DNA of 64,000 bases from Nocardia wallacei. Its GTDB lineage: Bacteria > Actinomycetota > Actinomycetes > Mycobacteriales > Mycobacteriaceae. The translations under genes and the position numbers were made by a program. The notes under the pieces were generated by a model that saw nothing but the letters and a program-made list of their open reading frames with translations, made no database searches and was not told the origin of the DNA. The stretch spans positions 5,332,001 to 5,396,000 of the forward strand of contig NZ_AP023396.1 of the NCBI RefSeq assembly GCF_014466955.1, in the 5' to 3' direction. Position 1 is the first letter of the stretch. The number at the start of each line of letters is the position of its first letter. This document shows positions 23,144 to 34,210 of this stretch, piece after piece.

Positions 23144-23977
23144 ATGCCCACCCCCACACCCCCGTGTATCGAGTTCCGCGCCGCGACCAAACGCTTCCCC
23201 AGCTCCGGCGGCGGCATCCACACCGCGGTGAAGAACCTCCACTTCGCCGTCGCCCCAGGCGAATTCGTCGCGGTGGTCGGCCCTACCGGCTGCGGCAAAT
23301 CGACCACGCTGTCGCTGGTGTCCGGGCTGGAGAAGACCTCCGCCGGACGAACCCTGGTGCGCGGCAAGGATGTCGACGGCATCCCCGACGGCATCGGCTA
23401 CATGTTCCAGCAGGACGCCGTACTACCGTGGCGAACCGTCCTCGACAACGTGGCGCTGGGGCCCCGTCTGCAGGGTGCGACGAAACGCGAAGCCCGGCAC
23501 CGCGCCGCGGAGTGGGTCGGCAAGGTGGGCCTGGCCGGATTCGAAAAGTACTATCCCCACCAGCTTTCCGGCGGTATGCGAAAGCGCGTCGCCCTGGCCC
23601 AGACCCTGGTGAACGAGCCGGAGATCCTGCTGATGGACGAGCCGTTCAGCGCCTTGGACGTGCAGACCCGCCAGCTGATGCAGGACGAGTTACTGCGCGT
23701 GTGGTCGGGCACGGGCACCGATCGCGGGCACAGCGCCGCGGTCGTCTTCGTCACCCACGACCTGGAGGAGGCGATCGCGCTCGCCGACCGTGTGGTGGTG
23801 ATGACCGCGAGCCCCGCCACCGTGTGCGGTGATTTCCCGGTCACCCTGGACCGCCCGCGCGATGTCGAGGAGGTCCGCCTCACCGACGAGTTCCGCCGGC
23901 TGTACACCGAGATCTGGGGCACGCTGCGGGACCAGGTCGAGGCCGCTCGCGCGAGAGGAGCGCACCGTGTCGCCTGA
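23144..23977 (+). CDS. NitT/TauT-type ABC importer, ATP-binding protein
   Basis: This 277-residue ATPase has Walker A (GPTGCGKST), Q-loop (YMFQQDAVLPWR), the signature LSGGMRKRVALAQ, Walker B (ILLMDEPFSALD) and H-loop (VFVTHDLEEA). The sequence type is SsuB/TauB/NrtD, which energises import of nitrate, sulfonates, thiamine precursors or aromatic anions. An AAGGAG site lies 6 nt upstream of the ATG. Its stop overlaps the permease start by 11 bp. The gene is divergent from the two-component system, which probably controls it. Confidence 0.93.
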   Translation: MPTPTPPCIEFRAATKRFPSSGGGIHTAVKNLHFAVAPGEFVAVVGPTGCGKSTTLSLVSGLEKTSAGRTLVRGKDVDGIPDGIGYMFQQDAVLPWRTVLDNVALGPRLQGATKREARHRAAEWVGKVGLAGFEKYYPHQLSGGMRKRVALAQTLVNEPEILLMDEPFSALDVQTRQLMQDELLRVWSGTGTDRGHSAAVVFVTHDLEEAIALADRVVVMTASPATVCGDFPVTLDRPRDVEEVRLTDEFRRLYTEIWGTLRDQVEAARARGAHRVA

Positions 23978-24854
23978 CACTCTCACCGAAACCGCCGCCG
24001 CCGCACCGGAAGTCGAGACGGAGACCGAGGAGCGGATCCTCGCCCGGGCCCGCGGCCAGGCTCGCCGCGCCCGGCTCCGGACCTGGAGTCTGCGGTTGGC
24101 GCTGATCGTGCTGTGGCTGGGCTCCTGGGAGCTGACGGCGACGGTGTGGATCGACCCGTTCTTCTATTCGAAGCCGTCGCTGATCTGGCAGCGCATCGTC
24201 GAATGGTTCACCGAGGGAACACAGTTCGGCTCGATCTGGCTACAGCTCGTCACGACCGTCGCGGAGGCCGTGCTGGGCTTCGCCATCGGTGCCGTGGCGG
24301 GCGTGGTGCTGGGTGTGCTGCTCGGCCGCAGCCGCTATTGGGCCGAGGTGCTGGCGCCGTTCATCAAGGCGCTCAATGCCGTTCCCCGCATCGTGCTGGC
24401 CTCACTGTTCATCATCTGGTTCGGGCTGGGCCTGGAGTCGAAGGTGGCGACGGTGGTGGTGCTGACCTTCTTCGCGGTGTTCTTCAACGCCTTCACCGGC
24501 GCCCGCGAGGTGGACGGCAACGTGATCGACAACGCCCGGATCCTGGGCGCGAGCCAGTGGCAGGTGCTGTCGCAGATCGTGCTGCCCAGCGCGACCACCT
24601 GGATCCTGTCCAGCCTGCACACCGCGTTCGGTTTCGCGCTGATCGGCGCGGTGGTCGGCGAGTACGCCGGTGCGAGCAAGGGCCTGGGCCTGCTGATCTC
24701 CAACGCGCAGGGCACTTTCGACGCGGCGGGCATCTACGCGGGCATGATCATCATCACGGTGGTGGCGCTGCTCGCCGAATGGGTCATCGGCATGGCGGAG
24801 GGGCGATTGCTGAAATGGCGTCCGGCGCAGTCACAGTCGGCACACGAGGTATGA
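23967..24854 (+). CDS. NitT/TauT-type ABC importer, permease
   Basis: This 295-residue permease starts at a GTG preceded by GAGAGGAG. After a charged N-terminus of about 40 residues come six membrane segments, with the EAA loop of importers at NARILGASQWQVLSQIVLP. The family is SsuC/TauC-like. It overlaps the ATPase gene upstream, and only 3 nt separate it from the binding-protein gene downstream, so the three genes form one operon and one complex. Confidence 0.93.
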   Translation: MSPDTLTETAAAAPEVETETEERILARARGQARRARLRTWSLRLALIVLWLGSWELTATVWIDPFFYSKPSLIWQRIVEWFTEGTQFGSIWLQLVTTVAEAVLGFAIGAVAGVVLGVLLGRSRYWAEVLAPFIKALNAVPRIVLASLFIIWFGLGLESKVATVVVLTFFAVFFNAFTGAREVDGNVIDNARILGASQWQVLSQIVLPSATTWILSSLHTAFGFALIGAVVGEYAGASKGLGLLISNAQGTFDAAGIYAGMIIITVVALLAEWVIGMAEGRLLKWRPAQSQSAHEV

Positions 24855-24857
24855 GTG

Positions 24858-25907
24858 ATGAAGTATCGCAAGCATATTGCCGTCGTGCTGCTGGCGGTCT
24901 GCACCCTGCTGCTCGCGACGGGCTGCCGGGACTCCCGCCGGATCCCGATGGCGAACGGCCGCCCGCAGCTCACCATCATGGTCGGCGGCCTGGAGAAGGT
25001 GATCTACCTGCCCGCCATGCTCACCGAACGGCTGGGCAACTTCGCGCGCAACGACATCGACGTGAAGCTGATGGGCGAACAGTCCGGCGCCAGCGCGGAG
25101 ACGGCGCTGCTCACCGGCGATGTGCAGGCGGTGGTGGGTTTCTATGATCACACCGTCGACCTGCAGGCCAAGGAGCAGTGCCTGCGCACCGTCGTCCAGT
25201 TCTCCGATGTGCCGGGCGAGGTGCAGCTGGTGTCGAAGGCGCAGGCGGCGGAGATCCGTTCACCGGCCGACTTCCGCGGCAAGAAGCTGGGCGTAACGTC
25301 GCTGGGCTCGTCCACCGATTTCCTCACCCAGGCGCTGGCCGGTCAGGCGGGCCTGACCACCTCCGACTACGACCGGGTGAAAGTCGGTGCGGGACAGACG
25401 TTCATCGCCGGTATGAACCACGGCGGCATCGACGCCGGGATGACCACCGACCCCACCGTGGCGCAGATGGTGAAATCCGGTGATGCGCGAATCCTCCTGG
25501 ACATGCGCACCGAGTCCGGCACCCGCGCCGCCCTCGGCGGCCTCTACCCCGCCTCGTCGCTGTACATGAAATGCGACACGGTGCGGTCGCATCCGGACAT
25601 CGTCCAGAAGCTCGCGACCGCCTTCGTCCAGACCCTCCAGTGGATCGAGACCCACACCCCGGAGGACATCGCGGCCGAGATGCCTTCGCAGTACGCGGCA
25701 GGCGGCCAGGACCTCTACATCCAATCCATCCGCGACTCGATCGGCATGTTCAACGGCGACGGCCTGATGAAACCCGAAGGGGCACAGAATGTCCTGAACA
25801 TCCTGAGCCGGTACTCGCGCAATGTCGCCCCGAAACGCGACAGCATCGTCCTCGAGGACACCTACACCAACGAGTTCGTCGAGAAGGCACTACAGGGCAA
25901 CCAGTAG
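24858..25907 (+). CDS. ABC importer substrate-binding lipoprotein
   Basis: This 349-residue protein has a lipoprotein signal peptide (VVLLAVCTLLLATGC) and an NMT1/THI5-like periplasmic binding fold (QLTIMVGGLEKVIYLPAML; KKLGVTSLGSSTDFLTQAL). It should capture the substrate for the permease at 23967. A GTG directly before the ATG is an alternative start. The ligand cannot be read from sequence; a carboxylate, sulfonate or aromatic anion would fit the transporter family and the CitA-type sensor. Confidence 0.9.
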   Translation: MKYRKHIAVVLLAVCTLLLATGCRDSRRIPMANGRPQLTIMVGGLEKVIYLPAMLTERLGNFARNDIDVKLMGEQSGASAETALLTGDVQAVVGFYDHTVDLQAKEQCLRTVVQFSDVPGEVQLVSKAQAAEIRSPADFRGKKLGVTSLGSSTDFLTQALAGQAGLTTSDYDRVKVGAGQTFIAGMNHGGIDAGMTTDPTVAQMVKSGDARILLDMRTESGTRAALGGLYPASSLYMKCDTVRSHPDIVQKLATAFVQTLQWIETHTPEDIAAEMPSQYAAGGQDLYIQSIRDSIGMFNGDGLMKPEGAQNVLNILSRYSRNVAPKRDSIVLEDTYTNEFVEKALQGNQ

Positions 25908-25924
25908 CGTGCCCTTGCGGGATG

Positions 25925-25949
25925 CCCGGCCGCATGAGGGGCGGCCGGG
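25925..25949. terminator. Hairpin terminator between convergent genes
   Basis: CCCGGCCGC at 25925-25933 and GCGGCCGGG at 25941-25949 form a 9-bp GC stem with a 7-nt loop. It lies 18 bp after the binding-protein stop and 33 bp before the end of the convergent glyoxalase-fold gene, so it may serve both directions. No U-tract follows, as is common in high-GC actinobacteria. Confidence 0.6.
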
Positions 25950-25981
25950 TTCCCGCATGGACCGGGGAAGAAACCCGGTGA

Positions 25982-26377
25982 CTACTTCGGCCAGCCTCCG
26001 TACGGCACGGTCAGCATTTCCAGGAAGTGCCCGTCGAGGTCTTGGAAGTAGACCCCGCGACCGCCGTCGTTATGGTTGATCTCACCCTCGTGTTGCTGGC
26101 GGGGATCGGCCCAGTAGGTCAGGCCGCGTTCCTGGATTTTCGCGAGTCCGGCGTCGAATTCCGGCTCGGAGACCAGGAAGGCGTAGTGCTGGGGCTGGAT
26201 TTCCGTGACGTGGGGCGGGACGGCCGCGAAGTCGAAGGTCACGCCGTTGGCCACGACGACCGGCACGAACGGACCCCACTGCGCACCGACGGTGAGACCC
26301 AGGATATCGGCCCAGAATTCGGCGGATTTCCGATTGTCGCGGCATCCGACGATGGTGTGATTGAACTGAATGGACAA
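25982..26377 (-). CDS. VOC-family (glyoxalase/dioxygenase fold) protein
   Basis: This 131-residue protein has two beta-alpha-beta-beta-beta modules: FNHTIVGCRDNRKSAEFWADI at the start, and GRGVYFQDLDGHFLEMLTVPY at the end with the usual metal-site Glu. I chose a TTG start at 26377 because AGGAG lies at proper distance upstream and the protein begins directly with the VOC fold; the frame stays open upstream without family resemblance. Function within the superfamily (lyase, dioxygenase or resistance protein) cannot be told. Confidence 0.85.
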   Translation of the reverse strand: MSIQFNHTIVGCRDNRKSAEFWADILGLTVGAQWGPFVPVVVANGVTFDFAAVPPHVTEIQPQHYAFLVSEPEFDAGLAKIQERGLTYWADPRQQHEGEINHNDGGRGVYFQDLDGHFLEMLTVPYGGWPK

Positions 26378-26544
26378 AGGATTTCTCCTATGTTCGTGAC
26401 GATCCCGACCCCGGGCCGGTACCGAGTTCGGCCTACGGGAGCACCGCCACGCCACGAACGTATACCGTCGGCGGCCCGGTCGGCAAACCACTGCCCCGGT
26501 GCACGACCCGCCAGTACGGGTCGCGGCGCGCCACCTCGCCTGAA

Positions 26545-27528
26545 TCACCCTGTGATCGTGGCGGTTTCGCTCGATCGGCGGGACCGCAGCACCGCGTGCG
26601 CCGTGAATATCGCCAGCGCCAGCCAGATCAGTCCGAAGCCGGCCCAGCGGGACGCGGGCATGGCCTCGTGGCCGACCAGCACGCCCCACGCCATCTGCAG
26701 TGCGGGCGTGAGGTATTGGAGGATGCCCATGGTCGACAGCGGGACCCGGCCCGCGGCGAAGGCGAACAGCAGCAGCGGAATCAACGTCACCGGCCCTGTC
26801 GCCATCATCAGGGCCGTGTGTCCCGCGCCGTCACCGAAGGAGGCATTGCCGGTGACCGCGAACGCGATCGCCGCGGCCAGTGCGAACGGCGCCGACACCA
26901 CACCCTCGGCGGCGACGCTGCGCAGCGGATCGAGCCGGATCACCTTCTTCACCAGCCCGTAGGTCGCGAACGAGCAGGCCAGGATCAACGCGATCACCGG
27001 CGGCTTGCCGTAGTCCACGGTGAGCACCACGACCGCCGTCGCGCCCAGCACCAGCGCCACCCACTGCGGCAGGGCCAGCCGCTCTCGGAACAGCACCACG
27101 CCGAACAACACCGTGACCAGCGGATTGATGAAGTACCCGAGCGCGCACTCGACCACATGGCCCGAGGTGACCCCGTACACGTACACACCCCAGTTGAGCG
27201 CGATCGCCGCGCCCGCGACCACGGCCAGCCGCCAGGTGCGGGCATCGATCGCGGCCATCTCCCGAATGCGCCCGGCCGCCAGCAGCACGGCCGTCACCAC
27301 GACCAGAGTCCACAGGATCCGCTGCGCCAGAATCTCGACGGGACTCGCGAATTCGAGCAGCCCGAAGAACGCCGGGAACGCACCCCACGACAGATACGCT
27401 CCCGCTCCGACCGCCACACCCCAATCGGCCGTCCGCCCCCGCCGGGCCTCACCCCCCAATTCGGCTGTCACCTGCGCTGATGGTCTCCGAAACTGCACCG
27501 GACGAACGGTACTTCCGATCGGCACCAT
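26545..27528 (-). CDS. rarD: RarD-type EamA transporter
   Basis: This 327-residue protein has ten predicted membrane segments in two EamA repeats, with RarD-type features (AYLSWGAFPAFFGLLEFASP, ALNWGVYVYGVTSGHVVECALGYFINPL). RarD proteins (first described through chloramphenicol sensitivity) are inner-membrane drug/metabolite transporters of unknown natural substrate. The first 35 residues are polar and may not be translated; a GTG near 27471 is an alternative start. Confidence 0.9.
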   Translation of the reverse strand: MVPIGSTVRPVQFRRPSAQVTAELGGEARRGRTADWGVAVGAGAYLSWGAFPAFFGLLEFASPVEILAQRILWTLVVVTAVLLAAGRIREMAAIDARTWRLAVVAGAAIALNWGVYVYGVTSGHVVECALGYFINPLVTVLFGVVLFRERLALPQWVALVLGATAVVVLTVDYGKPPVIALILACSFATYGLVKKVIRLDPLRSVAAEGVVSAPFALAAAIAFAVTGNASFGDGAGHTALMMATGPVTLIPLLLFAFAAGRVPLSTMGILQYLTPALQMAWGVLVGHEAMPASRWAGFGLIWLALAIFTAHAVLRSRRSSETATITG

Positions 27529-27568
27529 CTGTCGAGCGGCTTTCGGACGCGGCGTCCCCGGGCGGGAA

Positions 27569-28387
27569 TCAGTCCGGCAGGCGCACGACGCCGTCCATGT
27601 AGCGATGGCACCGGCCGGTCAGCAGCACCCGGTTGGCCGCGAGGGCACAGCGCAAGCGGCCACCGCGGCGGGAGAGCTGGCGGGCGGTGAACTCGGTGCG
27701 ACCGAGGTGCCGACTCCAGATGGGAGTCAGTTGGGCGTGCGCGGAGCCGGTCACCGGGTCCTCCGGGATGCCGACACCGGGCGCGAAGAAGCGGGAGACG
27801 AAGTCGGCGGTGTCGCCGGGCGCCGTAAGGATCACGCCGCGAGCCAGTTTCGGGAAGGCCGACAGATTCGGCCGGGCCCCGCGCACCTCGCGCTCGGACG
27901 CGACGACGACCACCTCGTCCTGCCCGGTGAGCGTGCGCAGCGGGCGCACGCCCAGGGCCTCGATCAACTGTTGATCGCCCACCACATCCAGCGAGGCGAC
28001 GGCGGGCAGATCCAGTACCAGCTCGTCGTCGTCGGTGCGGTCGACGGTCAGCCAGCCGCTGCGGGTGTAGAAGTGCACGCGGTCGGCGCCGGGGTGCATG
28101 TCCTCGAGGATCTGGGCGGCCGACGCCATCGTCGCGTGCCCGCACATGTCGACCTCGACAGCCGGGGTGAACCAGCGCAGGTGGAAGACCGGACCGCCGT
28201 CGGGCGCCGGCTCGGCCTCGGGCGGCAGCGAGGAGGTGTAGAAGGCGGTCTCGGCGAGATTGTTCTCCTCGGCCAACTGCTGCAGCAGCCCGTCGGGCAA
28301 CCACGCCGGTAACGGCATCACCGCCGCCGGATTGCCCGTGAACGGCGCATCGGCGAAGGCATCGATCTGATGCAGCAGGACCTCCAT
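27569..28387 (-). CDS. PhzF-family isomerase/epimerase
   Basis: This 272-residue protein has the PhzF/DapF-like double fold. It opens VLLHQIDAFADAPFTGNPAAV, has the catalytic Glu46 in ENNLAETAFY, the motif EVDMCGHATMASA and the second-half motif EDPVTGSAHAQL. Known members isomerise phenazine precursors, but no phenazine genes are near, so it is an orphan PhzF-like enzyme. I chose the ATG at 28387; the frame reads upstream only as a shadow of the ATPase gene. Confidence 0.9.
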   Translation of the reverse strand: MEVLLHQIDAFADAPFTGNPAAVMPLPAWLPDGLLQQLAEENNLAETAFYTSSLPPEAEPAPDGGPVFHLRWFTPAVEVDMCGHATMASAAQILEDMHPGADRVHFYTRSGWLTVDRTDDDELVLDLPAVASLDVVGDQQLIEALGVRPLRTLTGQDEVVVVASEREVRGARPNLSAFPKLARGVILTAPGDTADFVSRFFAPGVGIPEDPVTGSAHAQLTPIWSRHLGRTEFTARQLSRRGGRLRCALAANRVLLTGRCHRYMDGVVRLPD

Positions 28388-28488
28388 ACAGCCGAAGGTA
28401 CCCGTGTTTCCGATCGACACACGAGACACCGCCGTTCCCGGCGCGCCATAGCAGACGACCAATTCGGTTCCGCGAAAAACCGCTGACC

Positions 28489-30939
<2,451 letters not shown>

Positions 30940-31006
30940 GCCGACAGCCTAGAACGTCGAACGGACACCGGTCCGGCATGCCTGGCGCGGACTGCGGCGT
31001 TTCCGG

Positions 31007-31573
31007 CTATCGCGGACTGCGCGGGCGCATGATGAGCGCGGCGACATAGTACGTGCACGGCTCGTCGGCGTGGTTGGCGTAGTGCAGGGTGCTGTCGGCG
31101 GCGAGGTAGATCGAGTCCCCCGCGGCCAGCTCCACCACGCGGTCGCCGTCGACGGTCAGGGTGACGGCGCCGGACTCGACGTAGATGAACTCGTGGGAAC
31201 CCGGTGCGTAGGAAGGGTATTCGCCGGGAACGCTGCCCGGCGGGAGGGTCGAGCGGATCCACTCGAAGTTCACTCCGGGCACCACCGGCGTGAGAATGGT
31301 TCGCTGCCAGCCGGATTCGGTCACGACATCCTGTTCGGCGGCGCGGCGCACGATCATCCGCTCGCCGTCGGGCTCGGAGACCAAGGCGGACAACCGGATT
31401 CCGAGGCCCGCCGCGACGCGGTCGAGCACGACCACCGTCGGCGCCTTGTCGCCGCGCTCGACGGCCGAGAGCATGCTCACGCTCACCGCCGACAGCTCGG
31501 CCAGGGCCTGCAGGGTGAGCCCGCGGTCGTGCCGGAGGCGTTGTATGCGCTCGCCGAGCGCCACCAGATCCAC
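31007..31573 (-). CDS. XRE-family regulator with cupin domain
   Basis: This 188-residue regulator has an N-terminal XRE helix-turn-helix (LTLQALAELSAVSVSMLSAV, residues 19-38) and a C-terminal cupin barrel (GSHEFIYVESGAVTLTVDGD, ELAAGDSIYLAADSTLHYAN). Regulators of this design often control the divergent neighbour, here a GNAT acetyltransferase whose start is only 13 bp away, so both promoters must overlap. Confidence 0.92.
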   Translation of the reverse strand: MDLVALGERIQRLRHDRGLTLQALAELSAVSVSMLSAVERGDKAPTVVVLDRVAAGLGIRLSALVSEPDGERMIVRRAAEQDVVTESGWQRTILTPVVPGVNFEWIRSTLPPGSVPGEYPSYAPGSHEFIYVESGAVTLTVDGDRVVELAAGDSIYLAADSTLHYANHADEPCTYYVAALIMRPRSPR

Positions 31574-31577
31574 CTAC

Positions 31578-31585
31578 ACTATAGT
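31578..31585. promoter_or_regulatory. Palindrome between divergent XRE and GNAT genes
   Basis: ACTATAGT is a perfect 8-bp palindrome in the 13-bp gap between the two start codons. It could be an operator half-site for the XRE regulator or part of a -10 element giving a leaderless transcript. The evidence is only its position and symmetry. Confidence 0.3.
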
Positions 31586-31586
31586 A

Positions 31587-32261
31587 GTGACCGATTCCCC
31601 TATAGCGAAAAGTCGGGTGGTGCGGGCGGGTACGATGGCCGACCTGCCCGCCATCGCCGAGATCTACGCGCACTACGTGCTCGGCACCGTCGCCACCTTC
31701 GAGATGCGAACTCCCGATGTGGCCGAGTGGCGGCGTCGCTTCGCCGCGATCACCGCCGCCGGGCTGCCGTTCCTGGTCGCCGAGGAGGACGGTCGCGTCG
31801 CGGGGTATGCCTACTGCTCGCCGTGGAAGACGCGCCCCGCCTACCGGCACACCGTGGAGAACTCGATCTACCTCGCGCCCTGGGCCCTCGGCCGCGGCCT
31901 CGGCGGCAACCTCCTGGACGAACTCCTGTCCGCCTGCCGCGCTCGCGACCTGCGCGAGGTCATCGCCGTCATCGCCGACACCGGCGACCAGTCCTCCCCC
32001 GCCCTGCACCGCAGCCGCGGCTTCACCGACGCGGGCCGCCTACGCCACGTCGGCCACAAACACGACCGCTGGATCGACACCGTCCTCATGCAACTGAGCC
32101 TGCACCCCGGCGAAAAGCACGCCGGAAAGGAAGTGGTGCACGCCAGAGAGGAAGCGGTGCACGCCGGAAAGGAAGCGGTGCACGCCGGAAAGGAAGCGGC
32201 GCACGCCGGAGAGAAAGAGGTGGCCGACGCCGGAATGGGGAAAGTGGGCGGGGCCTTGTAG
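31587..32261 (+). CDS. GNAT acetyltransferase, phosphinothricin acetyltransferase-like, with heptad tail
   Basis: From the GTG at 31587 the protein has 224 residues. The first 170 match the Pat/Bar-type GNAT family: ADLPAIAEIYAHYV, LVAEEDGRVAGYAYCSPWKTR, the acetyl-CoA loop ALGRGLGGNLLDELL, and GHKHDRWIDTVLMQL near the end. Such enzymes acetylate amino groups of phosphinothricin-like or other small amino compounds. The odd part is the last 50 residues: five 7-residue units of the type HAGKEAV, not a normal part of the family. A second GTG ten codons on is another possible start. Confidence 0.85.
   Translation: MTDSPIAKSRVVRAGTMADLPAIAEIYAHYVLGTVATFEMRTPDVAEWRRRFAAITAAGLPFLVAEEDGRVAGYAYCSPWKTRPAYRHTVENSIYLAPWALGRGLGGNLLDELLSACRARDLREVIAVIADTGDQSSPALHRSRGFTDAGRLRHVGHKHDRWIDTVLMQLSLHPGEKHAGKEVVHAREEAVHAGKEAVHAGKEAAHAGEKEVADAGMGKVGGAL
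32118..32222. repeat. 21-bp tandem repeat at the 3' end of the GNAT gene
   Basis: Five units of 21 bp encode HAGKEVV, HAREEAV, HAGKEAV, HAGKEAA and HAGEKEV. Two neighbouring units are nearly identical at the DNA level, which indicates recent slippage. The unit keeps the frame. Confidence 0.8.
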
Positions 32262-32280
32262 AGCGCCCCGGTGGGTGGTT

Positions 32281-33291
32281 TCAGGGGGTGGGGACCGGGC
32301 CGTCGTCGGGGCCGGGGGTGGCGGTGTCGAGTTGTTCGGGGAGGAGGGGGACGACGGCGAAGGCGCCCGCGGCGGCGTCCGGGGGGAGGGCTTCCACCGA
32401 ACGGATTCCGGGGTGGGAGGCGAGGTCTCGGAGTTGGGGGAGGGTGCCGCGGACTACGACGGCGACGGCGCAGGGGCAGCCCGCGTGGAGGCGGGCGGCC
32501 ACTACCGCGGCGGTGCGGGCGGCGCGGTCGTCGGCCGGTCGGGCGTAGTCCATCGCGCCCGCGGCGGCGCGGACCGAGGCGGTCGCCGCGGCATCACCGG
32601 CCGGGACGGGGACGGCCGTCACCGGCGTGTACACGCGGTCGAGAGGCACGTGGTACAGGACCTGCGAGATCCGCAGCCCCGCAGCCTGTTCCGGAAGCCG
32701 GTCGGCGGTCACGCCCGTGCCGAACGACGCCAGCGCCCAGCGCTCGGTCCCGTCGTCGGCCCCGTTGTCGGCGTGGGCCTCGGCGTCGGCCCCGGCGTCG
32801 GCGTGGGCCCCGGCATCGGCCCCGGCGTCGGCGTGAGCCCCCGCATCGGCCCCCGCGTCGGGCCCGTTGTCGGCGTGGGCCCCGGCGTCGGCGTGAGCCC
32901 CCGCATCGGCCCCCGCGTCGGGCCCGTTGTCGGCGTGGGCCCCGGCGTCGGCGTGAGCCCCCGCATCGGCCCCCGCGTCGGGCCCGTTGTCGGCGTGGGC
33001 CCCGGCGTCGGCGTGAGCCCCCGCATCGGCCCCCGCGTCGGGCCCGTTGTCGGCGTGGGCCCCGGCGTCGGCCCCCGCGTCGGACCCGGCGGCGTCGTCG
33101 GCCCCCGCGCCGGTCAGCGAATTCCGCGCTCGCGCAAGGTAATCGTCGACACGCTCGCCCGTCTCCGGCCCCAGGCGGTCGGTGGTCACGACTGCGGCGC
33201 GTGGCGGATTCGCCCAGCCGAGCGCCACGATCAGCAGGAAGGCGGCGACCACCGCGCCCGCGAACACGGTCCGGCGCAGGCGGTTACGCAT
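32281..33291 (-). CDS. Membrane-anchored protein with Asp/Ala/Gly/His repeats
   Basis: This 336-residue protein has one N-terminal membrane segment ([19 protein letters not shown]), a repeat region at about residues 65-180 of 20-residue units ([20 protein letters not shown]), and a C-terminal domain of about 150 residues with an alpha/beta look ([39 protein letters not shown]). I do not recognise the family. The start overlaps the end of the rluD-like gene by 8 bp, so it is the last gene of a lspA-rluD operon. His- and Asp-rich repeats could bind divalent metals, but this is only a guess. Confidence 0.72.
   Translation of the reverse strand: MRNRLRRTVFAGAVVAAFLLIVALGWANPPRAAVVTTDRLGPETGERVDDYLARARNSLTGAGADDAAGSDAGADAGAHADNGPDAGADAGAHADAGAHADNGPDAGADAGAHADAGAHADNGPDAGADAGAHADAGAHADNGPDAGADAGAHADAGADAGAHADAGADAEAHADNGADDGTERWALASFGTGVTADRLPEQAAGLRISQVLYHVPLDRVYTPVTAVPVPAGDAAATASVRAAAGAMDYARPADDRAARTAAVVAARLHAGCPCAVAVVVRGTLPQLRDLASHPGIRSVEALPPDAAAGAFAVVPLLPEQLDTATPGPDDGPVPTP
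32755..33090. repeat. 60-bp tandem repeats
   Basis: At least four nearly identical 60-bp units (about 32821-33060), flanked by shorter degenerate copies, encode the 20-residue Asp/Ala/Gly/His repeat of the gene at 32281-33291. Units are almost free of differences, so they are young or kept alike by recombination. Confidence 0.88.
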
Positions 33292-34210
33292 TGCGCAGGA
33301 TGCCGAGGGCGTGTTCCAGATCCGCGGGGTATTCGCTGGTGATCTCGATCCAGCGGCCGTCGGCGGGATGGGCGAAGCTCAGCGCGCGGGCGTGCAGCCA
33401 CTGCCGCTCCAGCCCCAGCCGCTCCGCCAGCCGCGGGTCGGCACCATAGGTGAGGTCGCCGCAGCAGGGATGGCGGATCGCCGAGAAGTGCACCCGGATC
33501 TGGTGTGTGCGACCGGTTTCCAGATGGATGTCGAGCAGGCTCGCCGCCTGGAACGCCTCCACGGTGTCGTAGTGGGTCACGCTCGGACGCCCGTCCGCGG
33601 TCACCGCGAACTTCCACTCGTTGCCGCGCGCCCGCCCGATCGGCGCGTCGATCGTGCCGCTGGACGGGTCCGGATGTCCTTGCACCAGTGCGTGATACCG
33701 CTTGTCGACCGTACGCTGCTTGAACGCCCGCTTGAGCACCGTGTACGCGTGCTCGGACTGCGCCACCACCATCACCCCGGAGGTGCCGACGTCCAGCCGG
33801 TGCACGATGCCCTGCCGCTCGTGCGCGCCCGAGGTGGAGATGCGGTAACCCATCGCGGCCAGCCCGCCCACTACGGTCGGCCCGGACCAGCCGACACCGG
33901 TGTGGGCGGCCACGCCGACCGGTTTGTCGACGGCCACGATGTCGTCGTCGGCGTAGAGGATCTTCATCCCCTCCACCGGCGTCGCCTCCACCCGCAGCTC
34001 GCGCTTCGGCTCGGGGAACTCGACCTCCAGCCACGCCCCGCCGACCAGCCGATCCGACTTGCCCGCCGGCACGCCGTCGATCTGCACCGCCCCCTGCTCG
34101 GCGAGCGAGGCGACGGCCGTGCGCGACAGGCCCAGCAGGCGCGACAATCCGGCGTCCACGCGCAGGCCGTCGAGTCCGTCGGGCACCGGCATGGCGCGCG
34201 TTTCCCTCAT
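33284..34210 (-). CDS. RluD-family 23S rRNA pseudouridine synthase
   Basis: This 308-residue protein has an N-terminal S4-like RNA-binding domain ([20 protein letters not shown]) and the RluA/RluD catalytic domain with the active-site Asp in [14 protein letters not shown], plus the motif [15 protein letters not shown]. It should modify uridines in ribosomal RNA; the exact site cannot be stated. The ATG at 34210 overlaps the lspA stop in an ATGA, indicating coupled translation. Mycobacterium tuberculosis keeps the same lspA-rluD order (Rv1539-Rv1540). Confidence 0.92.
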   Translation of the reverse strand: MRETRAMPVPDGLDGLRVDAGLSRLLGLSRTAVASLAEQGAVQIDGVPAGKSDRLVGGAWLEVEFPEPKRELRVEATPVEGMKILYADDDIVAVDKPVGVAAHTGVGWSGPTVVGGLAAMGYRISTSGAHERQGIVHRLDVGTSGVMVVAQSEHAYTVLKRAFKQRTVDKRYHALVQGHPDPSSGTIDAPIGRARGNEWKFAVTADGRPSVTHYDTVEAFQAASLLDIHLETGRTHQIRVHFSAIRHPCCGDLTYGADPRLAERLGLERQWLHARALSFAHPADGRWIEITSEYPADLEHALGILRNA

